In this document: one piece after another, positions 1 through 8,004 of the stretch
Layout: every line of letters begins with the position of its first letter
How positions within the stretch are numbered: position 1 is the first letter of the stretch
Assembly: GCF_004341165.1 (NCBI RefSeq)
Contig: NZ_SLZR01000006.1
Location: 1-64,000 of the forward strand
Origin: Reinekea marinisedimentorum
Lineage (GTDB): Bacteria > Pseudomonadota > Gammaproteobacteria > Pseudomonadales > Natronospirillaceae
Direction of reading: 5' to 3'
Length of the DNA: 64,000 nt
The notes under the pieces: model-generated
Told to the model about the DNA's origin: nothing
Database searches by the model: none
The model's input: the letters and a program-made list of their open reading frames with translations, nothing else
Position numbers and translations under genes: made by a program

Positions 1-1
1 T

Positions 2-145
2 TATAAGAGAATGTCTATAATGGCTGAATCTAACAATCAGCAGCATCGGACTGGCAAACCTGTCACTCAAATTGCTGCGCAATTACGTGCCAGCTATGCC
101 ACCAGCTGTGCTGGGCGTTACAAGGAAGCACAGTGGAACATTTAA
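2..145 (+). CDS. 3' end of an unidentified ORF (partial at window edge)
   Basis: The frame is open from the left edge of the window to a TAA at 143-145. Internal ATGs at 11 and 20 would give products of 44 or 41 residues. It overlaps the start of the next gene by 13 bases, an arrangement seen in coupled genes. The visible residues are polar, with no motif I recognise, so it could be the tail of an upstream gene or a chance frame. Confidence 0.3.
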   Translation, partial: YKRMSIMAESNNQQHRTGKPVTQIAAQLRASYATSCAGRYKEAQWNI

Positions 146-1128
146 AAGAATACCCTATATCTCTTCATGAGGTATATAAGGCAAAAAAGGTGGTTTCAGC
201 TTATATGAAACCATCACCTTTAGTTAAGTATGATGGCTTATCCCGATTGCTTGGTTGTGAAGTTTATGTGAAACATGAAAACCAAAACATAACAGGAAGT
301 TTTAAGATTAGAGGTGGCATAAATATAATGTCACACCTCAAAAAAGCTAAAGCGAATGGAGTAGTCACATTCTCGACTGGTAACCATGGTTTATCTGTTG
401 CCACTTCAGCTAAGCTGTTTGATATACCTGCGATTGTCGTCGTGCCTGTTGGCTCTAACCCTGTGAAAATTGAGTTAATTAAAAGTGCAGGTGCTGACGT
501 AATTGAGGCCGGAGAGAACTTTGATGAAGCGGCCAAGGTCGTAGCTGAAACTAATCAAACAAAAGGTTACTACTACGTTCATCCAGCAAACGAGCCACTT
601 GTGATAAATGGTGTTGGCACTGAGTTTCTCGAAATCATCGAAGATATCCCAGATATTGATGCTGTGATTTTACCGTTAGGCGGTGGTAGCGAAGTGGCAT
701 CAGGGGTTACGGTACTAAAATCCATATCTCCTGAAATTAGTATCTATGCTGTTCAAGCGGTATTATCTTCGGCGGCTTATCAGTCATGGTGTAGCAAGGA
801 AATTGTCGCAAGCTCCAATCAAACTTTTGCAGGTGGCTTTGCCACAGGTACAGCCTACGAAACTACTTTTAGTATTTATCAGGATAAATTAGATGACTTT
901 GTTCTCCTATCAGAGCAGGAGATTTTGCAGGGTATAGCTTTAGCTGCTCACCACACTAAAAACCTAATGGAAGGTGCGGGAAGTTCAACGATTATGGCTG
1001 CATGGAAGTTAAGAGAAAAGTTGTCAGGTAAAAAGGTTGTACTTCAGTTTAGTGGCTCAAATGCATCACCCGATGAGTTAGATAAAGCTTATAAATTATC
1101 CAGCTTTCGCGATGGAACGGTAATTTAA
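133..1128 (+). CDS. PLP-dependent serine/threonine dehydratase-like protein
   Basis: A 331-residue fold-type II PLP enzyme of the serine/threonine dehydratase family. These cytoplasmic enzymes eliminate water or ammonia from hydroxy- or diamino-acids. The PLP lysine lies in NITGSFKIRGG (K58), a STGNHG loop follows near residue 82, and a glycine-rich phosphate-binding GGGS sits near 189. The GTG start at 133 has an AAGGAAG SD. The length fits catabolic dehydratases without an ACT domain and the EutB-like enzymes of ectoine catabolism. No ectoine partner gene is visible, so the substrate is open. A 70-base gap separates it from the acetyltransferase gene. Confidence 0.75.
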   Translation: MEHLKEYPISLHEVYKAKKVVSAYMKPSPLVKYDGLSRLLGCEVYVKHENQNITGSFKIRGGINIMSHLKKAKANGVVTFSTGNHGLSVATSAKLFDIPAIVVVPVGSNPVKIELIKSAGADVIEAGENFDEAAKVVAETNQTKGYYYVHPANEPLVINGVGTEFLEIIEDIPDIDAVILPLGGGSEVASGVTVLKSISPEISIYAVQAVLSSAAYQSWCSKEIVASSNQTFAGGFATGTAYETTFSIYQDKLDDFVLLSEQEILQGIALAAHHTKNLMEGAGSSTIMAAWKLREKLSGKKVVLQFSGSNASPDELDKAYKLSSFRDGTVI

Positions 1129-1198
1129 CAATCAATTCAATCGTTAACGACGTCGCAGTAAATACATACGGTAAACAACCCTCTGGAATGTTCATTTT

Positions 1199-1687
1199 AT
1201 GGTAGAAATAAGAAAGGCTGCTGATTCTGAATTAGATCAGATTAAAACGCTCTCGGTCGCTGACGATCAGGTGAAGTTTGTTGGCGTTCTGGCTGATCTG
1301 CTGCAAGAGGTTCCGAATACTTGGCATTTACATGTAATCACTGCTGATAAAAAGATAGTGGGGTTCTTCAATATAGATGTTGGCTATTCCAGCAACTATT
1401 CGTTTGCCGGATCAGATGAGCTTGGGTTGCGAACGTTTTTTATAGATTCTGGCCACCAGGGGAAGGGTTACGGTAAGGCTGCTGTTTTGGCTTTAGAGCC
1501 GTATCTTACGATAACTTATTCAGGCTGGGCTTCTGCAGTGCTCACCGTTAACTGTAAAAACAAGAGTGCGTACAATTGCTATGTGAATGGCGGTTTCAAA
1601 GATACCGGTGATCTGTTTCACGGCGGCAATGCTGGGCCGCAGCACATTATGAGGCTGAGTTTGGCTGGCCACTCGGTTATTGCATAG
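1199..1687 (+). CDS. GNAT-family N-acetyltransferase
   Basis: A 162-residue protein with the GNAT acetyl-CoA-binding motif A (GHQGKGYGK, near residues 89-97) and a late N-C-x-N-K-x-S-A-Y segment typical of motif B. GNAT enzymes move an acetyl group from acetyl-CoA to an amine; the substrate cannot be predicted here. The length is normal for a single-domain member. The ATG at 1199 has no strong SD. It stands alone between the dehydratase-like gene and a membrane protein gene, with no sign of co-transcription. Confidence 0.75.
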   Translation: MVEIRKAADSELDQIKTLSVADDQVKFVGVLADLLQEVPNTWHLHVITADKKIVGFFNIDVGYSSNYSFAGSDELGLRTFFIDSGHQGKGYGKAAVLALEPYLTITYSGWASAVLTVNCKNKSAYNCYVNGGFKDTGDLFHGGNAGPQHIMRLSLAGHSVIA

Positions 1688-1798
1688 GCTTGCCGGCAGA
1701 CTCCTTACCCTTCCAAATAAAGGCTCATCGACGGATATTTCCGCTACGCTGAAAGTATTGTTTTGGTCAGTCTTTCAGACTCGCAGTGAGGTTCCGTT

Positions 1799-2581
1799 AT
1801 GGATCAAAGCCCGTTCCTGTTTAATTATTCGAGTATTGTTATTACCGTAGCGCTGTTCACCTTCATGGTTTTGTTTAATGAGGTTGGCTTTCATATAGGG
1901 CGGTTTATTCAGAACCGTACCGATGAAGAGATGAAGACGTTAACCGGTGCCATTCAGGCGAGTATTTTGGGTTTGCTGGCGTTGTTGCTGAGCTTTACCT
2001 TCAGTATGTCGATGCAGCGGTATGACAACCGCAGCGAGGCTCTTATATCGGAAGCTAACAGTATTGGAACCGCTATGCTAAGGGTTCAGCTGCTGCCCGT
2101 GTCTTATCGTAGTGAGGCTCACCGGTTGCTTCAAAAGTACCTGAAGTACCGCATTGATGCCGGAAAGGTGGATTTAACCCAGATAGAAGAACGTAAGGTC
2201 TATGCGGCGCAAATAGGTGGGGTGCAAGATGAGCTTTGGAACCTGGCTGTAAATGCAGCCTATGAGGACCCAAGGCCGGTTACAACCGGTGCCTTTATTA
2301 CTTCGTTAAATGATATGTTCGATAGTCAGGGAAAGCGAAGCGCTTTGCTGCAAATGCATGTTCCTGAGGTGGTTATATATTTGCTGTTTTTGGTGTTTAT
2401 TGCTTCTGGTGTAATTTTGGGCTATTCCAGCGGGCTAAGTGGCAGGCGAGTGTTGGCACCGACCATCATGGTTTCGTTCCTGATATCACTGATCGTTTTT
2501 ATTATTATCGATCTGGACCGGCCGCGGCGTGGCTTGATTCAGGTAGACCAGAGCAGCCTGGTGCTGCTTCAACAGAGTTAA
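1799..2581 (+). CDS. DUF4239 (bestrophin-like) membrane protein
   Basis: A 260-residue integral membrane protein with four evident hydrophobic segments, near residues 9-27, 48-66, 189-209 and 219-237, and a long hydrophilic, helix-rich stretch between the second and third. The pattern and the conserved segment GAIQASILGLLALLLSFTFS match the DUF4239 family, which databases describe as bestrophin-like. No member has a firmly established function, so anion transport would be inference. The ATG at 1799 follows a GAGG SD. Confidence 0.7.
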   Translation: MDQSPFLFNYSSIVITVALFTFMVLFNEVGFHIGRFIQNRTDEEMKTLTGAIQASILGLLALLLSFTFSMSMQRYDNRSEALISEANSIGTAMLRVQLLPVSYRSEAHRLLQKYLKYRIDAGKVDLTQIEERKVYAAQIGGVQDELWNLAVNAAYEDPRPVTTGAFITSLNDMFDSQGKRSALLQMHVPEVVIYLLFLVFIASGVILGYSSGLSGRRVLAPTIMVSFLISLIVFIIIDLDRPRRGLIQVDQSSLVLLQQS

Positions 2582-2628
2582 ACAGAAGCGGGCTTACTGC
2601 TTTTTCGGCAAAAAAGGGGGCTAAACCA

Positions 2629-2874
2629 ATGATCAGCTGCAACAACTACGATTATGTAGAGATTGTATGCATGTTTAATTACCCGGTGCGGGTTACCTTG
2701 CGCTCTGGTGAGGTGCTGCATGGCATCGCCCTTGATACTGCCCGAAATGGCCAGCGCGAAGAATGCTTAAAGCTGAGCGTTGACGGGGCGGAGGTGCTAG
2801 TGGTTTTAGACTCGATTGCCATACTGAAGGCGGGTATTGAAAACCCGCACTTTTCTGAAGTTGAATTTAGCTGA
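2629..2874 (+). CDS. rof: Rof-like Rho-binding antiterminator
   Basis: An 81-residue protein that matches the Rof/YaeO family in length and layout: an N-terminal I-x-C-x-x-Y-D-x-x-E-x-x-C stretch, then a small beta-barrel with LRSGEVLHGIALDT. In E. coli Rof binds Rho and blocks its access to RNA, reducing Rho-dependent termination. The ATG at 2629 has a strong purine SD (AAGGGGG). It stands alone between two membrane-protein genes. The family match is by pattern only. Confidence 0.7.
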   Translation: MISCNNYDYVEIVCMFNYPVRVTLRSGEVLHGIALDTARNGQREECLKLSVDGAEVLVVLDSIAILKAGIENPHFSEVEFS

Positions 2875-3000
2875 CGCACTCCCATAATGAGAACGGTTAT
2901 TAGCAAGTCTTGTGCCTGATACTGTATAATCTTCAGTCATGATGGTTTGCTATCTTTTTTACCTTCCACCAGACCGCACTAATGACTATTCAGGATATAA

Positions 3001-3615
3001 ATGATCGATAAAATTTTGCACGATTTTTTGATAATTTGGGCCACGATTGATCCGATAGGAACAATGGCACTTTTTGTCGGTTTAACGGCGAAGCTCTCTG
3101 CAAAAGATCGCAGGAAGACGGCCATGAAAACAGTTTTGTATGCGGCGTTGATTTTGGTAGGTGCCATTCTGGTAGGGCAGATAATTCTCAATGCTATGGG
3201 TATTAGTTTGCTTTCGTTCCAGGTGGCCGGCGGTATTATCCTGTTCCTGTTCGGACTGCAGATGATATTTTCACAGGGCACGTCGAATGAATCTGGCGAG
3301 TCGAGGCATGATATTTCTGTGTTTCCGCTGGCAATTCCCGCTACAGCTTCACCCGGTGCCATTTTGGCGGTTATTTTGATTACCGATAACCACGTTTACA
3401 CCGTAACGGAGCAGGTGTTAACCACGGCAACAATGCTGTCGGTGCTGTTGGCAACGCTGGTGTTGTTGTGGTTCTCTAACAGCATTATTAAGGTGATAGG
3501 AGAGGGTGGCGCTTCGTTGCTGACTCGTTTAATGGGTATGATTCTGGCGGCGCTTTCCGTTGAGTTTGTGATGGAGGCGTTGGGCATTGGCCAATGGGTT
3601 AATACCCTTACTTGA
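3001..3615 (+). CDS. marC: MarC-family integral membrane protein
   Basis: A 204-residue polytopic membrane protein with about six hydrophobic segments. It carries the family features: an N-terminal IDPIG segment, a G-G-I-I-L-F-L-F-G-L-Q-M segment, and P-x-x-A-x-P-G-A-I at the loop before the fourth helix. MarC was once linked to multiple antibiotic resistance, but that role was later withdrawn and its function is unknown. The ATG at 3001 has an AGGAT SD. A stem-loop lies just downstream (3626-3657). Confidence 0.8.
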   Translation: MIDKILHDFLIIWATIDPIGTMALFVGLTAKLSAKDRRKTAMKTVLYAALILVGAILVGQIILNAMGISLLSFQVAGGIILFLFGLQMIFSQGTSNESGESRHDISVFPLAIPATASPGAILAVILITDNHVYTVTEQVLTTATMLSVLLATLVLLWFSNSIIKVIGEGGASLLTRLMGMILAALSVEFVMEALGIGQWVNTLT

Positions 3616-3625
3616 GGTTTTTCTT

Positions 3626-3657
3626 TGCAGGCTGGGCTTTAATGGCCCAAGCCTGCA
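3626..3657. terminator. Convergent intergenic stem-loop
   Basis: TGCAGGCTGGGC pairs with GCCCAAGCCTGCA through one bulged base around a short T/A-rich loop. It lies between the convergent marC and sigma-54 activator genes. There is no T-run on either side after the stem, so termination strength is uncertain. Confidence 0.5.
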
Positions 3658-3680
3658 GTTGGCATAACTAGCTGTTTTCG

Positions 3681-5108
3681 CTATTTCCCCAAGCCATATT
3701 TTTTGATCTTCCGGTAGAGCGTGGCAATGCCAATGCCGAGTTCATCGGCTACTGCCTGACGGCTGTTCAGCCTTGCGATGGCGTCTTCAATACTCTGTTT
3801 TTCCATTTCTTCCAGGCTGAGTTTGCTGGTGTTTTGCATTGGCTGATGAGTGCTGAATGCCGGTGTGGCAGTCAAAGTGGCCGGTGTTTGCTGGGCAGAT
3901 TCTGTAAAATGTGGCGGCAGTAAATCCAGGCTGATCTGATCGCCTTCCGGCACAATATTGATCAGGTACTCCACCAGGTTGCTTAGCTCTCGCACGTTAC
4001 CCGGCCAGGGGTAGCGGTTCAGGCAATCCAATGTTTCCTGTGTCATACCCGGGTAGGCTACGCTGAGCTTGCGGGTGTGAATTTCCATAAAGTAATTAAT
4101 CAATAGGTGAATATCGCCCTGGCGCTCTTTCAGTGGCGGCAGGTGCAATGGGATGACATTGAGCCGGTAGTACAGGTCTTCCCGGAAGCTATTTTGTGCG
4201 ATCAAATCCATAAAGTTGCGGTTGGTGGCTGAAATAATGCGGATATCTACCGGAACTGCAGTATTGGAACCAACGGGCATTACTTCGCGACTTTCCAGCA
4301 CCCGTAGCAGTTTGGCCTGTAATTGCAGAGACATATCGCCAATTTCATCCAGAAAGAGCGTGCCCTTATTGGCTGCCTGAATTAAGCCAATGCGACCTTT
4401 GCTGGATGCGCCGGTAAAGGCACCTTTGGTGTAGCCAAACAGTTCGCTCTCCAGAAGCTGATCGGGAATGGCTGCGCAGTTGATTGCAATAAAGGGGTTT
4501 TGCGCGCGGTTGCTGAGCTTGTGTATGGTGTTGGCAATCACCTCTTTGCCGGTACCGCTTTCGCCGTTGATCAATACGCTGGAAGGCCCCGGAGCAATGC
4601 GGGTAATCAGTGTTTTCAGGCGTCTCATTCGTTCGCTTTCGCCAATAACACCCTCGAAGGCGCTGTTGCTTTCAAAGGATGTTTCCGGAAGGTGCGGCTG
4701 ATAGAACGACATTAAAAACAGCTTTTGATATTCCCCGCTGTACAGCTGGCCAACGATCAGTTCTTCGCGGCCGTTAATGGAAACAACGTGCTGAGCGGTT
4801 TCCATGCTGTTGGTATCCTGTATGAGCGAGCGAATGCTGATGGTCAGGTTGTTTTGTTCAGCAGGGTTGATGCGCAGGTTTTTCAGCGCCGGCAAGTTGG
4901 CGTGTAGCAGGCTGTTGCTGTTGTCCAAAACCAGAATTCCCTGATCCATGTAGTTGATCAGTTGGGTGAATATGGGCTCCAGATTGGTCTGTTCGGTTTG
5001 CGGGGCGAATGCGGCTTCTGTCATTGGGTTTGGTTGTTCCAGTGGTTTTGCATATGGCAAAGCAGGTGTTGTGCCAGTAACTATCATTTTTCTGGTTTGA
5101 TCGATCAA
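3681..5108 (-). CDS. Sigma-54-dependent enhancer-binding transcriptional activator with PAS-like sensor
   Basis: An activator that uses ATP hydrolysis to open RNA polymerase-sigma-54 promoters. Counted from the TTG at 5108 it has 475 residues: a PAS-like N-terminal domain (about 45-135), an AAA+ domain with Walker A GESGTGKE (182-189), the sigma-54-contact loop GAFTGA (229-234) and Walker B FLDEIGD (252-258), then a Fis-type helix-turn-helix at the C-terminus (about 448-470). The start is unsettled. TTG 5108, ATG 5087 and ATG 5024 are all in frame, and none has a strong SD. It is divergent from the ammonia-lyase gene, which has a good sigma-54 promoter, so it is probably the local regulator, similar in position to E. 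coli ygeV. The PAS ligand is unknown. Confidence 0.9.
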   Translation of the reverse strand: MIDQTRKMIVTGTTPALPYAKPLEQPNPMTEAAFAPQTEQTNLEPIFTQLINYMDQGILVLDNSNSLLHANLPALKNLRINPAEQNNLTISIRSLIQDTNSMETAQHVVSINGREELIVGQLYSGEYQKLFLMSFYQPHLPETSFESNSAFEGVIGESERMRRLKTLITRIAPGPSSVLINGESGTGKEVIANTIHKLSNRAQNPFIAINCAAIPDQLLESELFGYTKGAFTGASSKGRIGLIQAANKGTLFLDEIGDMSLQLQAKLLRVLESREVMPVGSNTAVPVDIRIISATNRNFMDLIAQNSFREDLYYRLNVIPLHLPPLKERQGDIHLLINYFMEIHTRKLSVAYPGMTQETLDCLNRYPWPGNVRELSNLVEYLINIVPEGDQISLDLLPPHFTESAQQTPATLTATPAFSTHQPMQNTSKLSLEEMEKQSIEDAIARLNSRQAVADELGIGIATLYRKIKKYGLGK

Positions 5109-5155
5109 ATTGATTGGCTAATGGTTTTGCTCTATCAGTTTGAATGCCATGCAGT

Positions 5156-5177
5156 CGGCAGGGTGTGTGGCCTGCCG
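5156..5177. promoter_or_regulatory. Inverted repeat, candidate upstream activator site
   Basis: CGGCAGG and CCTGCCG form a perfect 7-base inverted repeat with an 8-base spacer. It lies about 120 bases upstream of the -24 element of the sigma-54 promoter, a usual distance for an enhancer bound by a dimeric Fis-type activator. Function is inferred from position only. Confidence 0.4.
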
Positions 5178-5296
5178 CGTTTTCTTTGGTGATAAAGGAA
5201 TAGCCGGGCACGGCAAACAGTTGCAGTAGCCGGCGATACTGAGGATGCTGCCGGTATTCCGTTTTGCACCTCCAAAGAGCATGCGGCGCTGAACAG

Positions 5297-5311
5297 TGGC
5301 ACAAAAATTGG
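5297..5311 (+). promoter_or_regulatory. Sigma-54 promoter of the diaminopropionate ammonia-lyase operon
   Basis: TGGCAC, five A residues, then TTGG match the -24/-12 consensus TGGCAC-N5-TTGC at all but one base. Transcription would start about 5322, leaving a leader of roughly 28 bases before the TTG start at 5350. That leader contains the AGGAG SD. The divergent gene encodes a sigma-54 activator. Confidence 0.7.
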
Positions 5312-5349
5312 AATGTTGTTGCTAAAGCTAAATGATCAGGAGTTACGTT

Positions 5350-6546
5350 TTGGCCAAATTTAAAATCGATATTAACGCGAATAAGCATTTTACCGGAGAG
5401 TTGAGCCCGGTGTTTTCAGTGGCCGAAGCGCGCAAGGCAAGTCAATTTCACAAGGGCTTGCAGGGCTACGAGCCGACGCCGCTGCGCGATTTGAGCTCGT
5501 TGGCAGAAATGATGGGCGTGAAGGGCATTCTGGTAAAGGATGAGTCTTACCGCTTCGGCCTCAACGCCTTCAAAATGCTCGGCGGTGTTTATGCCATTGC
5601 TCGCTTGCTGTGCGAAGAGTTCGGTTGGGGTATTGAACAGTTCGATTTCGATAAACTGAAAAACGAAGTCGATGAAAAGATGACCTTTGCCACCACAACC
5701 GATGGCAACCATGGCCGCGGTGTGGCCTGGGCTGCGGAACAGCTGGGTCAGAATGCTATTGTCTATATGCCCAAGGGGGCGGCTGAGCAGCGGGTGAAGA
5801 ATATCCGCTCGCACGGTGCAGAGTGTATTGTTACCGATATGAACTATGACGATACCGTGCGCATGGTGGCTGAAAAGGCCCAGCAGAATGACTGGAAGAT
5901 TGTTCAGGATACCGCATGGGAAGGCTATACCGACATCCCAACCTGGATTATGCAGGGCTACAGTACCATGGCGGTTGAGGCCATTGAGCAGATTGCCGAG
6001 CAGGGGCTGCCCAAGCCAACCCATGTGGTGTTGCAGGCCGGTGTAGGCGCTATGGCGGCGGGTGTTCTGGGCTATTTGGCCGAAGAGCTGGGTGCCAGTG
6101 ATTTAAAGGCGATTATTGTTGAGCCGGATCAGGCCGACTGCATCTACCGCTCTGGTTCCAGCGAAAAGGGTGAAATGATTAACGTAGGCGGCGACATGGC
6201 AACCATTGCTGTTGGTTTGGCCTGTGGCGAGCCAAACCCACTGAGTTGGGATGTGCTGCGTAATTGTTCAAGTCATTTTGTTTCTGTTGAAGATAAAGTG
6301 CCTGCATTGGGTATGCGCGTATTGGGTAACCCGCTGGCGGGGGACGAGCGTATTGTTTCTGGTGAGTCCGGCGCAATTGGTACCGGCCTGCTGGCAGCCG
6401 TGCATTTCAGCGACAATAAGGCGGAGTTAATGCAGAGCCTGAATCTGAATGAAGATTCAGTTGTGCTGTTGCTGAGCACCGAAGGCGAGACCGACCCGGT
6501 GAACTACCGCGATGTGGTTTGGCAGGGCAAATATTCAAGTATCTGA
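5350..6546 (+). CDS. dpaL: Diaminopropionate ammonia-lyase
   Basis: A PLP enzyme that splits 2,3-diaminopropionate into pyruvate and two ammonia. The sequence follows E. coli YgeX closely: the PLP lysine is in RFGLNAFKMLGG (K75), with TTDGNHGRG downstream and QAGVGAMAAGVLGY as the phosphate-binding glycine loop. An ATG at 5332 is possible. The TTG at 5350 is preferred because AGGAG stands 7 bases before it, the product is then 398 residues (the E. coli length), and the sigma-54 transcript would leave the ATG only about 10 bases of leader. It is the first gene of an operon with the dihydropyrimidinase and sulfurtransferase genes. Confidence 0.9.
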   Translation: MAKFKIDINANKHFTGELSPVFSVAEARKASQFHKGLQGYEPTPLRDLSSLAEMMGVKGILVKDESYRFGLNAFKMLGGVYAIARLLCEEFGWGIEQFDFDKLKNEVDEKMTFATTTDGNHGRGVAWAAEQLGQNAIVYMPKGAAEQRVKNIRSHGAECIVTDMNYDDTVRMVAEKAQQNDWKIVQDTAWEGYTDIPTWIMQGYSTMAVEAIEQIAEQGLPKPTHVVLQAGVGAMAAGVLGYLAEELGASDLKAIIVEPDQADCIYRSGSSEKGEMINVGGDMATIAVGLACGEPNPLSWDVLRNCSSHFVSVEDKVPALGMRVLGNPLAGDERIVSGESGAIGTGLLAAVHFSDNKAELMQSLNLNEDSVVLLLSTEGETDPVNYRDVVWQGKYSSI

Positions 6547-6563
6547 TAACTGGGCGGAGCCGT

Positions 6564-8003
6564 ATGGTAGGTGAATGGCGCAATGTTGTGAGTAGCGATG
6601 TCGGGCAGCAGGGTGGCAGAAAGTCTTTGCTTATTAAAGGTGCTGTTATCAGTGATCATCTAACGTCCTTTCAGGGCGATATGCTGATTACTGATGGCAA
6701 AATTGCCGCGCTTGCGGCGCACATAGATGCGGGGGCCCAGGCGTGCGAGGTTATTGATGCAGAAGGGCTTGTGCTTGTTCCCGGCGGCATTGATGTGCAC
6801 ACGCACTTTAATATTGATGTTGGCATTGCCCGTTCGTGTGATGATTTCTTCACCGGAACGCGATCTGCCGCCTGTGGCGGTACGACCACCATTGTTGACC
6901 ATATGGGTTTTGGCCCGGAAGGTTGCGATCTGTTCCATCAGCTGCGGGTTTATAAGGCGTACGCCAAAGAAAGTGCTGTCATCGACTACAGCTTCCACGG
7001 CGTTATTCAGCATATAGATGACGCCATTCTTGGGCAGATGGAAGCGATGGTTCACGAGGAAGGTATCAGCAGCTTCAAGCTCTACTTAACCTATGGCTAC
7101 AAGCTGGATGATGAAGCCGCCTTTAAAGCGCTGCGTCAGTTAAAAAAGGTGGGGGCGATCACGGCCGTTCACCCGGAAAACGATGCAGCCATTAGTGCAA
7201 AGCGTGAACAGCTGATTAGCGAAGGTAAAACGAGCGCCAAATACCATGCCGCTTCACGGCCGCTGGAATGTGAAGCCGAAGCCGTTGCCCGGATGATTAA
7301 TCTGGCAAAGCTGGCTGACGATGCGCCGCTGTATATCGTTCACCTTTCCAATGGCTTAGGGTTGGATTACACCCGTATTGCCCGCGCTGCTAAACAGAGC
7401 GTTTGGGTGGAGACCTGCCCGCAGTACTTAACATTGGACGAGCGTAGCTACGAACGGCCGGATGCGGTTAAGTTTGTGCTGAGCCCGCCTCTGCGTAATG
7501 CCAGTGAATGCGATAAGCTCTGGGTGGGTCTTGCCGATGGCAGTATCGATACCGTGGCTACGGATCATTGCGCCTTCACAACAATCCAGAAACAACCAGG
7601 CGATCGTGATTTCACCCAGTGCCCCAATGGCATTCCGGGTGTAGAGCTGCGCATGCCACTGCTGTTCAGTGAAGGGGTGAGTAAGGGGCGAATTGATCTT
7701 CCGCGTTTTGTTGAGCTGACCAGCTATAAACCCGCCAGGCTGTTTGGGCTGTACCCGCAAAAAGGCTCATTAGCCGTTGGCAGCGATGCCGATGTGGTGT
7801 TGTTCGATCCGGCCATGAAAACTACGATTACGCATGAAAACTTAAACGATAACTGCGACTATACGCCCTTTGAAAATCAGGCCTGTGATGGCTGGCCGGT
7901 GTTAACGCTCAGTCGTGGAGCCGTTGTTGCTGCGCATGGCCAGTTTACCGGCAAGGCTGGGATGGGGCGTTTCCTTAAAAGGAAGCCCTTTAGCGGGGAA
8001 TAA
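6564..8003 (+). CDS. hyuA: Dihydropyrimidinase/hydantoinase-family cyclic amidohydrolase
   Basis: A metal-dependent amidohydrolase that opens cyclic amides such as dihydropyrimidines or hydantoins. Motifs are in order: metal-binding VHTHF (H79, H81 in the 479-residue product), the carbamylated lysine in SSFKLYLTYGY (K172), HPEND, HLSNG, and DHCAF near the C-terminus. An earlier in-frame ATG at 6519 would lie inside the upstream gene. ATG 6564 is preferred because of its GGCGGAG SD. The closest known context is E. coli ygeX-ygeY-hyuA. The natural substrate is not known, although the E. coli enzyme acts on phenylhydantoin. It ends one base before the sulfurtransferase start codon. Confidence 0.88.
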   Translation: MVGEWRNVVSSDVGQQGGRKSLLIKGAVISDHLTSFQGDMLITDGKIAALAAHIDAGAQACEVIDAEGLVLVPGGIDVHTHFNIDVGIARSCDDFFTGTRSAACGGTTTIVDHMGFGPEGCDLFHQLRVYKAYAKESAVIDYSFHGVIQHIDDAILGQMEAMVHEEGISSFKLYLTYGYKLDDEAAFKALRQLKKVGAITAVHPENDAAISAKREQLISEGKTSAKYHAASRPLECEAEAVARMINLAKLADDAPLYIVHLSNGLGLDYTRIARAAKQSVWVETCPQYLTLDERSYERPDAVKFVLSPPLRNASECDKLWVGLADGSIDTVATDHCAFTTIQKQPGDRDFTQCPNGIPGVELRMPLLFSEGVSKGRIDLPRFVELTSYKPARLFGLYPQKGSLAVGSDADVVLFDPAMKTTITHENLNDNCDYTPFENQACDGWPVLTLSRGAVVAAHGQFTGKAGMGRFLKRKPFSGE

Positions 8004-8004
8004 T

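Noticed and set aside
4858..5388. 176-codon minus-strand frame over the divergent promoter region
   Set aside because: It overlaps the activator gene in another frame, is Gln/His/Thr-rich, and runs across the sigma-54 promoter and into the ammonia-lyase gene.
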